Part shown: positions 49,481 through 58,866 of the stretch, piece after piece | Layout of the letters: each line of letters opens with the position of its first letter | Numbering within the stretch: the first letter of the stretch is position 1 | From: JANWVO01 sp037446555 | GTDB lineage: Bacteria; Acidobacteriota; Terriglobia; Bryobacterales; Bryobacteraceae | Assembly (NCBI GenBank): GCA_037446555.1 | Contig: JBBIIK010000010.1 | Coordinates: 1 to 64,000 of the forward strand | DNA: 64,000 bases | Direction of reading: 5' to 3' | Program-made: the position numbers and the translations under genes | The notes under the pieces: generated by a model | Told to the model about the DNA's origin: nothing | The model's database searches: none | What the model saw: the letters and a program-made list of their open reading frames with translations, nothing else

Positions 49481-50128
49481 ATGGCAGCCATGCGCGCCTT
49501 TGTTTTGAGCCTGTGCCTGCTGCTGCTGGGCGGCTGCGGCGGTGCTCCGACGGCGAAGGAGGCGAAGAAATCCGCGGCGCTGCCCGCCACGATGCCGGAT
49601 GTCTGGAAGGCGCGGTTCGAGACGACGCAGGGGCCGTACGTCATCGAGGTGCGCAAGGAGTGGGCGCCGAAGGGCGCGGAGCGCTTCTGGAAGTTGGTGA
49701 CGTCGAGGTTCTTCGACGATTCGCGCTTCTACCGCGTACGTCCGGGCTTCATTGTGCAGTTCGGCATCGCCGGCGACCCCGCAACCCAATCGCTGTGGAA
49801 CACAGCGCCGCTGGCCGACGATCCTCGCCGCGAGTCGAACCTGGCGGGCACGGTGAGCTTCGCGCAGTCAGGACCGGGCAGCAGGCGCACGCAGGTGTTC
49901 GTGAATCTGAAAGACAACCGGGCGCTGGACCGCGACGGATTCGTGCCGTTCGGGCGCGTGATTGAGGGTATGGAGGTGTTCGGCAAGCTTTACGCCGGCT
50001 ACGGGGAGTGGTCGCCGCCGGGGCGGGGTCCGGAAGCGGCCCGCATTCAAACGCAGGGCAATGCCTATCTGGATGCGCAATTCCCTCGGCTAGACCGGAT
50101 CGTGAAGGCGCGCGCCGTTCTGGAATGA
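49481..50128 (+). CDS. Cyclophilin-type peptidyl-prolyl isomerase, lipoprotein
   Basis: The 215-residue protein has a lipoprotein signal ending LLLLGGC (Cys19), then a cyclophilin domain with TTQGPYVIEVRKEWAPKGAE, FFDDSRFYRVRPGFIVQFG and GTVSFAQSGPGSRRTQVFVN, the expected active-site stretches, including the Arg and Phe-Gln pair. It should catalyse prolyl isomerisation in the periplasm, tethered to the membrane. ATG at 49481; the second ATG at 49490 is also possible. Confidence 0.87.
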   Translation: MAAMRAFVLSLCLLLLGGCGGAPTAKEAKKSAALPATMPDVWKARFETTQGPYVIEVRKEWAPKGAERFWKLVTSRFFDDSRFYRVRPGFIVQFGIAGDPATQSLWNTAPLADDPRRESNLAGTVSFAQSGPGSRRTQVFVNLKDNRALDRDGFVPFGRVIEGMEVFGKLYAGYGEWSPPGRGPEAARIQTQGNAYLDAQFPRLDRIVKARAVLE

Positions 50129-50132
50129 CGGC

Positions 50133-51554
50133 TCAGCGGGCCTGTTTCGGCGCGGCGCCGCGTTTCCACTCGAAAACGAAGGCGCAGTTTTCGAGGCCCA
50201 GCCGCGCGCGCAGCGCGCGCTCGAGGATCTCGCGCGAGGGCGGATCGAGGGGACGCGGCGACTTGTAGATCAGGCGGACCACAGGCCCCTTGTCGTTGAA
50301 GCCGAACTCATAGGACTCGAGTTCGCTTGCCGAGGAGGGCCAGATTTCTCTCAACGGCGCGCCTACCCTCTGAGCCACGAGAGCCTGAAAATCGGCGAGG
50401 GACGGCTGGTGCGGGGCCGGGGGTACGAGCGGCTGACGGAGGCGCTCGCGGAGCGCGGCGAGCTCCTCTTCGCCGGCCACCTTGCGCACGGTGACCACTG
50501 CCGGGCGACGCGTGCGCTGGATGAGGAACCGCTCCGCCTCGCGGATCTTCTCCTGAGGGATGGCCTCCGCCACGACGAGGCGGAGCGAAACGCCATCGCT
50601 CAGGATGTCGAGCTGCTGCGTCAGGATGTTGGAGGCGCCGAGCATGCGCACGGCCTCGCGCGCGGCGCCGCGGGCCAGGGTTTCGGCGGCGAGCTGGTTG
50701 AGCGAATTGCGCAGCGGAATGAACAGCAGCACGAAGGTGACGGCGACCATCAAAACGCGCCAGCGGAGCTTGCCGATGTCGCCGATGGCCGATTGCATGT
50801 GGATCTTCTCGAGTAGCGGGGCGAACGCGCCGCGGCGGGCCTCCTCGCGCGTGGTGGGCGCGACCGCCTCGCGCACCTCCGGCTCGTCCATGCCCTCGAG
50901 ATAGAACACGACGAAGGCGCTGGCGCCGATGGCGACGAGGTTGGTGAGGAACAGGAGCATGGCGCCGGAGATAATGGGCCAGTTCCAGCCGCTGCCCACG
51001 CCGAAGCCCACCGTGCACAGCGGGGGCATGAGGGCGACGGCGATGGCCACACCCGGCAGCGCAGAGACGCCGCCCCCGCCGCCTCCCCGGCAGACGACGA
51101 GGGAGCCGGCGAGCCCGGAGAAGAGAGCCACGCCCAGGTCGAGCAGATTCGGCTGCGTGCGCGCCAGGATCTCCGAGGTGGGCGACTGGAACGGCAGCAT
51201 CCAGACCAGCAGTGCCGCGGACAGTACGGCAGTAACGACGCTGGCGACGATGCCCAAGAACGACTTGAGCCCGAGGTAGACGTCCGAGGAGGCAAAAGCG
51301 AGGCCCGCGGCGAGGATCGGCCCCATCAGCGGCGAAATCAGCATGGCGCCGATGACCACCGCCGGGCTGTTCAGCACCAGGCCGAAGGTGGCGATGCCGG
51401 CGGAGAGGAGCAGTTCCAGCGCGTAGTTCACGTTCAGCACGCGCGCCGAGCGAACCATCTGGAGATAGACGTTCGGCTTCGTGCTGGGGTCGATTTCCAG
51501 CGCGCGGTGAAAGTAGTCGTGCAGCGCTCTTTTCGCCCACCCCATGCCACCCAT
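50133..51554 (-). CDS. DUF389-family membrane protein (TIGR00341-like)
   Basis: The 473-residue protein has five or more membrane helices in the first half with VIGAMLISPLMGPILAAGLA, the DUF389 signature, then VALMPPLCTVGFGVG. The second half (from about 290) is cytoplasmic, with repeated alpha/beta structure. The family has no firm function; a transport or sensing role is conjecture. A Gly run GGGGGG near residue 150 is unusual. Start chosen at the first of two nearby ATGs. Confidence 0.75.
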   Translation of the reverse strand: MGGMGWAKRALHDYFHRALEIDPSTKPNVYLQMVRSARVLNVNYALELLLSAGIATFGLVLNSPAVVIGAMLISPLMGPILAAGLAFASSDVYLGLKSFLGIVASVVTAVLSAALLVWMLPFQSPTSEILARTQPNLLDLGVALFSGLAGSLVVCRGGGGGGVSALPGVAIAVALMPPLCTVGFGVGSGWNWPIISGAMLLFLTNLVAIGASAFVVFYLEGMDEPEVREAVAPTTREEARRGAFAPLLEKIHMQSAIGDIGKLRWRVLMVAVTFVLLFIPLRNSLNQLAAETLARGAAREAVRMLGASNILTQQLDILSDGVSLRLVVAEAIPQEKIREAERFLIQRTRRPAVVTVRKVAGEEELAALRERLRQPLVPPAPHQPSLADFQALVAQRVGAPLREIWPSSASELESYEFGFNDKGPVVRLIYKSPRPLDPPSREILERALRARLGLENCAFVFEWKRGAAPKQAR

Positions 51555-51574
51555 GCTAACAGCGTGCGCCCGCT

Positions 51575-52471
51575 TCAATATAGCGGCAGCTCGCCGGCGG
51601 GGCGGGTCTTCCAGCGGCGGTGGATCCAGAGCCACTGATCGGGGGCGCGGCGGATGGCAGATTCCAGGCGCGAGTGCACTGCCTGGGTGTCGGCTGCGGC
51701 GTCGCCTGTGACGGGGATCTCCGGCTCGAAGTGCAGGAGGTATCGTCCCTCGGCTTCCGACCAGAGAGCGTAGCCCGGGACGACGGCGGCGCCCGTGCGG
51801 TGCGCCAGCCGGGCGAAGCCCGAGTCGACGCATGCTTTGCGCCCGAAAAAGTCGACAAAGATGCCGCGATCGGCGGTCACGTTCTGGTCCACCAGGATCC
51901 CCACGGCGCCGTTTTCTCGCAGCGTTTCGACGAGCGGTCGCAGGAAGTCCTGCCCGCGCCCGAGGACCCTGTTGCCGGACAAGGTACGGTAGCGCGTGAC
52001 CAGCTCGTCGAGCCTCGGGTTGTCCATGGGGCGCGCCACCACGGCCATCGGTTCCGTCATCAGCGCGTGCGCGAAGGCGGAAAACTCCCAGTTGCCCAGA
52101 TGCGCCGTGGCCACCAGCACTCCGCGCCCGCGCAACTTTGCCTGCTGGTAATTGTCGAGACCCTCGTAGCGGATGAAGTCGCCGATGTTGTGCTTGCCGA
52201 TGCGCGGGAACTGCGCCATCATCGCCGCCACGCGCGCCAGCGTCATCCAGCAGCCTTCCAGCAGGCGGGCGCGTTCTTCTCGGCTGAGCTGCGGCATCGC
52301 GAGCTCGAAGTTGCGCCATGCCGTGCGGCGCAGACGGGGCGAGGCGAGATCGAGCAACGCCACCGCATGGCGCGCGGTGCGAACCGGGTGGCGGCTTGCG
52401 CGCAAGGCGGCGAAGAGGGCGCGGACAAGCGCGGCTTCAGCCGCATTGCGAAGTTCGGATCGTTGCGCCAA
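51575..52471 (-). CDS. Lysophospholipid/lipid A acyltransferase (LpxL/HtrB-like)
   Basis: The 298-residue protein matches the lipid A biosynthesis acyltransferase family. The catalytic H-x4-E reads HLGNWE in VATAHLGNWEFS, followed by VVARPMDNPRLDEL, NGAVGILVDQNVT and a late PDQWLWIHRRWKTRP, typical of LpxL/M. It would acylate lipid A or another lipid at the inner face of the membrane. No N-terminal membrane helix is obvious. TTG at 52471 is the best-placed start; ATG codons further in would remove conserved sequence. Confidence 0.83.
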   Translation of the reverse strand: MAQRSELRNAAEAALVRALFAALRASRHPVRTARHAVALLDLASPRLRRTAWRNFELAMPQLSREERARLLEGCWMTLARVAAMMAQFPRIGKHNIGDFIRYEGLDNYQQAKLRGRGVLVATAHLGNWEFSAFAHALMTEPMAVVARPMDNPRLDELVTRYRTLSGNRVLGRGQDFLRPLVETLRENGAVGILVDQNVTADRGIFVDFFGRKACVDSGFARLAHRTGAAVVPGYALWSEAEGRYLLHFEPEIPVTGDAAADTQAVHSRLESAIRRAPDQWLWIHRRWKTRPAGELPLY

Positions 52472-52497
52472 AGCGGTATTGTAGCGTTCCGGCGGCG

Positions 52498-53613
52498 CTA
52501 TTCGATCCAGCCGCCGCCGAGCACGAGGTCGCCGTCGTACATCACAGCCGCCTGTCCGGGGGTCACCGCCCGCTGCGGCTCGTCGAAGATGATCTCCACG
52601 CGGGTGTCGTCGCCCGTGGGAATCACAGTTGCCGGCGCGGCGTCGTGCTTGTTGCGGATCTTCACTTCGGCGCGCCGCGGCTCGGGGAGCGGCGGGCAAG
52701 AGACCCAGTTCACCTCGCGCGCGAAGAGCCGGGCGCGGCGCAGCTCCTCGTCGCGCCCCACGACGACGCGCTGGGTGCGGGGGTCGGTCGAGATGACGTA
52801 GAGCGGCTCGCCCGCTGCGACGCCGATGCCCTTGCGCTGCCCGACTGTGAAGCGGTGGACACCGCCATGGCGCGCCAGGACCTTGCCCCCGGAGGTCACT
52901 ACTTCGCCCTCCAGCCGCGGCGGCGGCTGGCCCTGTTCGGCGAAGTACGCGTCGATGAAGACGGCGTAGTCGCCGTTGGGGACGAAACAAATCTCCTGGG
53001 AGTCGTTTTTTTGCGCCACCGGCACTCCCAGCGCGGCTGCGAGGGCGCGGACTTCGGGCTTGGTGAGTCCGCCCAGCGGGAACAGCGTGCGCGCCATCTG
53101 CTCCTGCTTCAGTCCCCAGAGGAAGTACGTCTGGTCCTTGGCGGAGTCCCGCGCGCGGCGGAGCTCCCAGCGCCCCGTGTCCCGATTGAAGCCGATGCGC
53201 GCGTAATGCCCGGTGGCGATTTGCCCGGCGCCCGCGCCGGCGGCCAGTTCGAGGAACCGGTCGAACTTGATGTAGTGGTTGCACCGCGTGCAGGGGATGG
53301 GCGTGCGGCCGGAGAGGTACTCGTCGACGAAGGGGCGCACGACGGTGCGCTCGAACTCATCTTCGAGGTTCACCACGTAGTAGGGGATGCCAAGGTGCGC
53401 AGCGACGGCGCGCGCGTCGTACACGTCATCGAGCGAACAGCACCTGCCGGTGGCGCCTTCGACGTGGATCTGCGGCAGGCGGCGCTGGTTCCAGAGCTGC
53501 ATGGTGAGCCCGATGACGGGGCGCCCCTCACGTTGGAGCAACGCCGCTACCGTGGAGGAGTCCACGCCCCCCGACATCGCTGCTGCGATCAGGCCGCCGT
53601 TGGTCTCAGGCAT
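52498..53613 (-). CDS. mnmA: tRNA-specific 2-thiouridylase MnmA
   Basis: MnmA (371 aa) installs the 2-thio group of U34 in tRNA-Lys, -Glu and -Gln. The PP-loop AAMSGGVDSSTVAALL is at the N-terminus, the first catalytic Cys in IPCTRCNHYIKF and the second in QEICFVPNGDY. The C-terminal beta domain is complete. It overlaps the 3' end of the cysteine desulfurase gene by 8 bp, giving a sulfur-donor to sulfur-acceptor pair in one operon. Confidence 0.95.
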   Translation of the reverse strand: MPETNGGLIAAAMSGGVDSSTVAALLQREGRPVIGLTMQLWNQRRLPQIHVEGATGRCCSLDDVYDARAVAAHLGIPYYVVNLEDEFERTVVRPFVDEYLSGRTPIPCTRCNHYIKFDRFLELAAGAGAGQIATGHYARIGFNRDTGRWELRRARDSAKDQTYFLWGLKQEQMARTLFPLGGLTKPEVRALAAALGVPVAQKNDSQEICFVPNGDYAVFIDAYFAEQGQPPPRLEGEVVTSGGKVLARHGGVHRFTVGQRKGIGVAAGEPLYVISTDPRTQRVVVGRDEELRRARLFAREVNWVSCPPLPEPRRAEVKIRNKHDAAPATVIPTGDDTRVEIIFDEPQRAVTPGQAAVMYDGDLVLGGGWIE

Positions 53614-54703
53614 AGGCAGGACTCAGCTTGCGCAGGCGCGCCACGGCGCGCTCCAGCGCGCCCACAAGCGCCTCGATGTCTTCCATTGTGTTGCCGCGTC
53701 CGAGCGAGAAGCGGACCGACGCGCGGGAAACCGCAGGGGGCACGCCCATGGCTTCCAGGACGTGCGAGGGGCGGGTGGCGCCCGAGGAGCACGCCGCACC
53801 GGTGGAGACGGCGAAACCGGCGAGGTCCAGCGCGATGACGAGCGCCTCGGCTTCCACGCCATGAAACGCGATGTTGGAGGTGTTCGGGACGCGAGGCGCG
53901 GAGGCGCCGTGGATGGTGATGTCCGGGATTCTCTCGCGCACGAGCGCCTCGAAGCGGTCGCGCAGCGGCGCGGTGTCAGGACGCCGCAGCCGGGCGGCGG
54001 CGCCGAGGGCGGCGATGCCGGGAACGTTCTCCGTGCCGGCGCGGCGCTCGCGCTCGTGGCGACCGCCGAATTGCCGCGGTTCGAGCTTCACGCCGTCCCG
54101 CACAAACAGCGCCCCCACGCCCTTCGGCGCGCCGAACTTGTGCCCGCTGATAGCGTACAGATCGACGCCCAGGGCGCGCAGGTCGAAGGGGACGCGCCCC
54201 GCCGCCTGCACGCCGTCGCTGTGGAAAAGCACGCCGGCTTCGCGGGCGATGGCGGCGATTTCTTCCAGCGGCTGGAGCACGCCGGTTTCGTTGTTGGCGT
54301 GCATCACGCTGACGAGCGCCGTATCCGGACGCAGCGCGCGCCGGACGTCGTCCGGGTCCACGCGTCCGCCGCCGCCGCAGGGCACGAACGTGGCGTTGCG
54401 CCTGCGGGCGGCTTCCAGCACGGCGGGATGCTCGATGGCAGTGGTCACCACGTGACCTTCCGGCGCGCCCAGCACGGCGAGGTTGTCCGCCTCGGTTCCG
54501 CCCGAGGTGAACACGACCTCTTTCGGAGCGCAGCCGAGCATGGCGGCGACGGCGGCGCGCGCCGCTTCCACCTCCTGGCGCGCCCGCTGCCCGTGCATGT
54601 GGATCGACGACGGGTTGCCGAAGGTCTCCGAGGCCGCGCGGATCATGGCCTCCAGAGCTTCGGGCGCAACGGGAGCTGTCGCGTTGTGGTCGAAATAGCG
54701 CAT
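53606..54703 (-). CDS. Cysteine desulfurase (NifS/IscS-like)
   Basis: The 365-residue PLP enzyme transfers sulfur from cysteine to acceptors. YFDHNATAPVAPEAL begins the protein, the cofactor Lys is in YAISGHKFGAPKG, and the sulfur-carrying Cys sits in STGAACSSGATRPS, the SSG loop typical of IscS/NifS type I enzymes. The overlap with mnmA indicates delivery to tRNA thiolation. The ATG at 54703 is 25 bp from the divergent SAM hydrolase gene. Confidence 0.93.
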   Translation of the reverse strand: MRYFDHNATAPVAPEALEAMIRAASETFGNPSSIHMHGQRARQEVEAARAAVAAMLGCAPKEVVFTSGGTEADNLAVLGAPEGHVVTTAIEHPAVLEAARRRNATFVPCGGGGRVDPDDVRRALRPDTALVSVMHANNETGVLQPLEEIAAIAREAGVLFHSDGVQAAGRVPFDLRALGVDLYAISGHKFGAPKGVGALFVRDGVKLEPRQFGGRHERERRAGTENVPGIAALGAAARLRRPDTAPLRDRFEALVRERIPDITIHGASAPRVPNTSNIAFHGVEAEALVIALDLAGFAVSTGAACSSGATRPSHVLEAMGVPPAVSRASVRFSLGRGNTMEDIEALVGALERAVARLRKLSPAYA

Positions 54704-54727
54704 GAAAAGCCCCGCTATTCTGATTGT

Positions 54728-55522
54728 ATGACGCGCGGCGGCCGTCTCATTGCACTGCTCACGGACTTTGGCTGGCAGGACCACTTTGTTGGCGTAATGA
54801 AGGGCGTCATCGCCGGCATCGCGCCCGGGGCTCGAGTAATTGATTTGTGCCACGACGTGGCGCCGCAGGACATCGACCATGCGCGGTTCCTGCTGCGTTC
54901 TTCGGTTGCGTACTTTCCGAAAGGCACGATCTTCGTGTGCGTCGTCGATCCGGGGGTGGGCGGCGCGCGCCGCGCCCTGTGCGTGGAGGCGGGCGGGCGC
55001 GTCTACATCGGCCCCGACAACGGGCTGTTCACGGAGCCGCTGGCGGAGAAGGGCGCCAGGGCGCGGGAGATCACGAATCCGAAGCTGCGGCTGGAGGCCG
55101 TGAGCCAAACATTTCACGGAAGGGATGTTTTTGCGCCCGCCGCCGCCCATCTGGCGTCGGGCGTGCCGCCTTCGAAGCTGGGGAAGCTGGTGCGCGATCC
55201 CGTGCGGCGGATGACGATCGATCCGGTGCGAACCGGGCGGCGGTTCTGGAGCGGGCGCGTGGCGCACATCGACCGGTTCGGCAACTTGGTGACCAACCTG
55301 CCGGCGCAGGAGTTCCTGCCGCCCGCGGTGCGGGGCGTCGCCGTGGCGGCTGGGTTTGAAAAAGTGCTGCGCGTGTGCCGCTGCTACGACGAGGCGCCTG
55401 AGGGGGACCTGTTCCTGATCGCCGGCAGCAGCGGGACGCTGGAGATCTCGCTGAGGCAGGGCTCGGCGGCGAAACGGCTGGGCGTGGCCATTGGCGCGCC
55501 GGTGGAAGCGGAGATCTGGTAG
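54728..55522 (+). CDS. SAM hydroxide adenosyltransferase (DUF62)
   Basis: The 264-residue protein resembles the chlorinase/fluorinase superfamily members that hydrolyse S-adenosylmethionine to adenosine and methionine. LLTDFGWQDHFVG, VVDPGVGGARR and YIGPDNGLF are the family motifs, with an Asp-Arg-His triad expected. The C-terminal beta-barrel begins after about residue 175 (HIDRFGNLVTNL). Halogenase-type residues are not evident. The mutM gene starts at the next base after its stop. Confidence 0.87.
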   Translation: MTRGGRLIALLTDFGWQDHFVGVMKGVIAGIAPGARVIDLCHDVAPQDIDHARFLLRSSVAYFPKGTIFVCVVDPGVGGARRALCVEAGGRVYIGPDNGLFTEPLAEKGARAREITNPKLRLEAVSQTFHGRDVFAPAAAHLASGVPPSKLGKLVRDPVRRMTIDPVRTGRRFWSGRVAHIDRFGNLVTNLPAQEFLPPAVRGVAVAAGFEKVLRVCRCYDEAPEGDLFLIAGSSGTLEISLRQGSAAKRLGVAIGAPVEAEIW

Positions 55523-56314
55523 ATGCCCGAGTTGCCGGAGGTGCAGGCGGTTGCGGAGCGGCTGCGCGCCGCCGCGCCCTGGGCGAGGATCACGGGATAC
55601 GGGCAATTCCGGGCCTCGACGGTGGCGGGAGGCAGGCACGCCGTGGGCAAGAGGATCGAGGAGGTGGACCGGCGGGGGAAAAACCTGCTGCTGCGGATGA
55701 GCGGGGGATGGTTCGCGCGGGTGCACCTGAAGATGACCGGCGACCTGCGAGTGCTGCCGGATGCGCGGCTGCGCCCGCAGACGGTGCGGGCATGGTTCGA
55801 GCTGGAGAACGGCCGCGCCTTGGCGCTGGACGACCCGCGGGCGCTGGGGAGGATCTCGCTGCACCCGGAACAGGACGAGGCGGAATTGTTCCGGCACCTG
55901 GGCCCGGAGCCTTTCGATCCGGCATTCACTGCGGCGGCGCTGGCCGATTCCGCGCGGCGCACGCGGCGTCCGGCGAAGCTCTGGCTGATGGACCAATCCA
56001 CGGTGACGGGGCTCGGCAACATTTACGCGGCAGAGGCGCTGTTCGAGGGGGGGATCGATCCAAGGCGGCCGGCGGCCAGCCTTTCACGGCAGCGGCTGGA
56101 GCGTTTGCACGGCGCCATCCTGCGCGTGCTTGAGGTGGCCCTGACGTCGGTTCGCGCCGCCTACGAAAGGCCGGGCGGATTCGCCGAAGGCGAGTTCTAT
56201 CCGGTGGCGGTGTACGGGCGGGAGGGCCAGCCCTGCCACCGGTGCGGCGCCCGCGTGCGCCGCATCCCGCAGGGCGGGCGTTCGACATACTACTGCCCGA
56301 AGTGCCAAAAATAG
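55523..56314 (+). CDS. mutM: Formamidopyrimidine-DNA glycosylase (MutM/Fpg)
   Basis: Fpg (263 aa) removes oxidised guanines. MPELPEVQ provides the catalytic Pro2 and Glu3 after Met removal, HLKMTGDLRVL is the Lys-containing domain loop, LWLMDQSTVTGLGNIYAAE is the helix-two-turn-helix, and a C-terminal zinc finger CHRC-x16-CPKC is complete. The gene directly abuts the SAM hydrolase stop and is followed after eight bases by the methyltransferase fusion. Confidence 0.95.
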   Translation: MPELPEVQAVAERLRAAAPWARITGYGQFRASTVAGGRHAVGKRIEEVDRRGKNLLLRMSGGWFARVHLKMTGDLRVLPDARLRPQTVRAWFELENGRALALDDPRALGRISLHPEQDEAELFRHLGPEPFDPAFTAAALADSARRTRRPAKLWLMDQSTVTGLGNIYAAEALFEGGIDPRRPAASLSRQRLERLHGAILRVLEVALTSVRAAYERPGGFAEGEFYPVAVYGREGQPCHRCGARVRRIPQGGRSTYYCPKCQK

Positions 56315-56322
56315 AAGTAACG

Positions 56323-58200
56323 ATGGGCAGTTCCTCCCGAGTCTCGCGCGCGGCAGAGTTCCGCGAATTGCTGGGGCGGCGCGCACTGGTCGCCGATGGC
56401 GCCATGGGCACGATGCTCTACACGCGGGGGATCTTCATCAACCGCTGTTTCGACGAACTGAACCTGAGCGCGCCGCAGATGGTGCGGGACATCCATCTGG
56501 AGTACGTCCGCGCGGGCGCGGAGATTCTGGAGACGAACACGTTCGGGGCGACGCGGGCGCGGCTGACGACCTACGGCTTGGCGGACAAGGTGGCGGAGAT
56601 CAACCGCGCCGGAGTGCGGCTGGCGCGAGAGGCGGCGGCCGAGCGTGGCCATGCCTTCGTGGCCGGGGCCATCGGGCCGCTGGGCGTGCACATCGAGCCG
56701 CTGGGGCCGACTTCGTTCGACGAGGCGCGGGCGATGTTCCGCGAACAGGTCGACGCGCTGCTGGAGGCGGGCGTCGATCTGCTGATCTTCGAGACCTTCG
56801 CGAACCTGAACGAGCTGCGGGAGGCCGTGGCTGCGGCGCGGGAAGCCGCCGGCGAAGAGATCGTGGTGGTCGCGCAAGTGACCGCGGATGAAGAAGGCAT
56901 GCTGCACGACGGCGCCGATACGGAGACCTTCACGCGATTCCTCGACCCGCTGCCGGCCGATGTCATCGGGCTGAACTGTTCGGTTGGGCCGAAGCCGACG
57001 CTGGAGACGCTGGAGCGCATGATGGCCTACACGCGCAAGCCGCTCTCGGCGATGCCGAATGCGGGCCACCCGACGCGCATCGAGGGGCGGAACATCTATC
57101 TCAGTTCGCCCGAATACATGGCGCAGTATGCGCGCAGGATGCTCTGGGCGGGCGCGAAGATCGTGGGCGGCTGCTGCGGCACGACGCCGGAGCACATCAA
57201 GAGCATCGCGAGCGAGGCGCGCAGCCTTCAGCCGGGGCTCCGCTTCGCGACGGCGCCGGCGGAGGCGCCCGAGGCGAAGCGGCAGGCGCTGCCGAAGATT
57301 CCACTCGAGGAAAAATCGCCGCTAGGGGCGAAAATCGCGGCCGGGAAATTCGTGGTTTTTGTGGAAATTCTGCCGCCGCGGGGGGTGGACGCCACGCGGG
57401 AAATCGCGGGGGCGAGGCTGTGCCGCGACGCGGGGATCGACGCCATCAACGTTCCGGACGGCCCGCGGGCCAGCGCTCGGATGAGCGCCCAGGTCACCTG
57501 CCAGCTGATCGAGCGCGAAGCCGGCATCGAAACCGTGCTGCATTTCTGCTGCCGGGACCGCAATATTTTGGGAATTCAAAGCGAATTGCTGGGCGCCTAC
57601 GCCGCCGGCATGCGGAACCTGATCTGCATCACCGGCGATCCGCCCCGCATGGGCGCTTATCCGAACGCCACGGCGGTGTTCGATGTCGACTCGATCGGGC
57701 TGTGCAACATCGTCACGAACCTCAACCAGGGGCTCGACATCGGCGGCCACCCGTTCGGCAGCCAGACGGGACTGGTGTTGGGCGTGGGGGCGAACCCCGG
57801 CGCGGTGAACCTGGAGGAGGAGATCCGGCGCACCGAGTGGAAGGTGCTGGCCGGCGCGGAATACATCGCGACGCAGCCGGTATTTGACGTTGCGCTGCTC
57901 GAGAATTTCCTGGAAAAAATCCGGCCGTTCCGGATTCCGGTGATCGCCGGCATCTGGCCGCTGACGTCGCTGCGGAACGCGGAATTCATGGTGAACGAGC
58001 TGCGCGTGCCCGTGCCGGAGGAGTTCATCGGGCGGATGCGGGCGGCAAAGGACCCTGAACAGGCGCGGCGGGAGGGGGTCGCCATCGCGCAGGAGATGGT
58101 GCGGCGGGTGCGGCCGATGGTGGAGGGCGTGCAGTTGAGCGCGCCGTTCGGCCGGTATGAGTTGGCCGTCGAGGTTGCCCGCGCGGTGGGGCCGCGCTAG
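56323..58200 (+). CDS. Bifunctional homocysteine S-methyltransferase / methylenetetrahydrofolate reductase
   Basis: The 625-residue protein resembles Bacillus YitJ. Residues 10-300 form a homocysteine methyltransferase barrel with AMGTMLYTRG, ILETNTFGATRARL, GLNCSVGP and the zinc-binding GGCCGTTPEH. From about 325 a flavin-dependent MTHFR domain follows with VEILPPRG and ICITGDPPRMG, ending at VQLSAPFGRYELAVE. Together they can make methyltetrahydrofolate and use it for methionine. The ATG at 56323 is eight bases after mutM, with AGTAACG upstream but no strong ribosome-binding site. Confidence 0.9.
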   Translation: MGSSSRVSRAAEFRELLGRRALVADGAMGTMLYTRGIFINRCFDELNLSAPQMVRDIHLEYVRAGAEILETNTFGATRARLTTYGLADKVAEINRAGVRLAREAAAERGHAFVAGAIGPLGVHIEPLGPTSFDEARAMFREQVDALLEAGVDLLIFETFANLNELREAVAAAREAAGEEIVVVAQVTADEEGMLHDGADTETFTRFLDPLPADVIGLNCSVGPKPTLETLERMMAYTRKPLSAMPNAGHPTRIEGRNIYLSSPEYMAQYARRMLWAGAKIVGGCCGTTPEHIKSIASEARSLQPGLRFATAPAEAPEAKRQALPKIPLEEKSPLGAKIAAGKFVVFVEILPPRGVDATREIAGARLCRDAGIDAINVPDGPRASARMSAQVTCQLIEREAGIETVLHFCCRDRNILGIQSELLGAYAAGMRNLICITGDPPRMGAYPNATAVFDVDSIGLCNIVTNLNQGLDIGGHPFGSQTGLVLGVGANPGAVNLEEEIRRTEWKVLAGAEYIATQPVFDVALLENFLEKIRPFRIPVIAGIWPLTSLRNAEFMVNELRVPVPEEFIGRMRAAKDPEQARREGVAIAQEMVRRVRPMVEGVQLSAPFGRYELAVEVARAVGPR

Positions 58201-58227
58201 ACTGGCTGATTTGCAGCGGAGAAACGA

Positions 58228-58866
58228 GTGGCCACGGATCTGATCGAAATCGACGTGGAACAACCGTCCGTCGAGGCGATCGAGCGGGCCGCCATCGCGA
58301 TCCGGCGCGGGCAGATCGTGGCCATTCCGACGGACGCGCTTTACACGCTGGTGTCCGATCCGTTCAACCTGCAGGCGGTAGGCCGGGTTTTCGCCGCCAA
58401 AGGACGGGAAACGCAGCGGTCGCTGCCGTTGCTCGTGAATGATTTCTTCATGGCGGAGGAACTGGCGTCGGAATTGCCGGCCCGGTTTTTCCTGCTGGCG
58501 CGGCGATTCTGGCCGGGGCCGCTGTCCATCATCGTGCCTGCCTCGGCGCGCGTGCCGCTGAAGGTGACCGGCAACACGGGGAGGCTGGCGCTGCGCCAGC
58601 CTCGCTCGCGCACGGCGCAGGCTTTGCTGGACTGGCTGGGGCAGCCGCTGATCGGCACGTCGGCCAACGTCAGCGGGCAGCCGACCTGCCGCACGGGCAT
58701 CGAGACGTTCGCCATTATGGACGGGCGCATCGACCTGGTGCTGGATGGCGGCGCCTGCGTCGGGCAGGGCGCCACGACGGTGGATGTCGCCGAACCGTAC
58801 TGGCGGATCATCCGGGAGGGGGCCATCCCGGAGCGGGAGATTGCGGAGTGCCTGCACGGGGTCTGA
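58228..58866 (+). CDS. L-threonylcarbamoyladenylate synthase (TsaC/Sua5-YrdC family)
   Basis: The 212-residue protein has the YrdC fold: the N-terminal AIPTDALYTLVSDPF, the KGRETQRSLPLLV nucleotide loop, ARRFWPGPLSIIVPA and GTSANVSGQP. It makes threonylcarbamoyl-AMP for the t6A37 modification of tRNA. The long C-terminal Sua5 domain is absent, so it is of the short TsaC type. GTG start at 58228, with GGAG upstream. The next gene starts within its last 19 bases. Confidence 0.85.
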   Translation: MATDLIEIDVEQPSVEAIERAAIAIRRGQIVAIPTDALYTLVSDPFNLQAVGRVFAAKGRETQRSLPLLVNDFFMAEELASELPARFFLLARRFWPGPLSIIVPASARVPLKVTGNTGRLALRQPRSRTAQALLDWLGQPLIGTSANVSGQPTCRTGIETFAIMDGRIDLVLDGGACVGQGATTVDVAEPYWRIIREGAIPEREIAECLHGV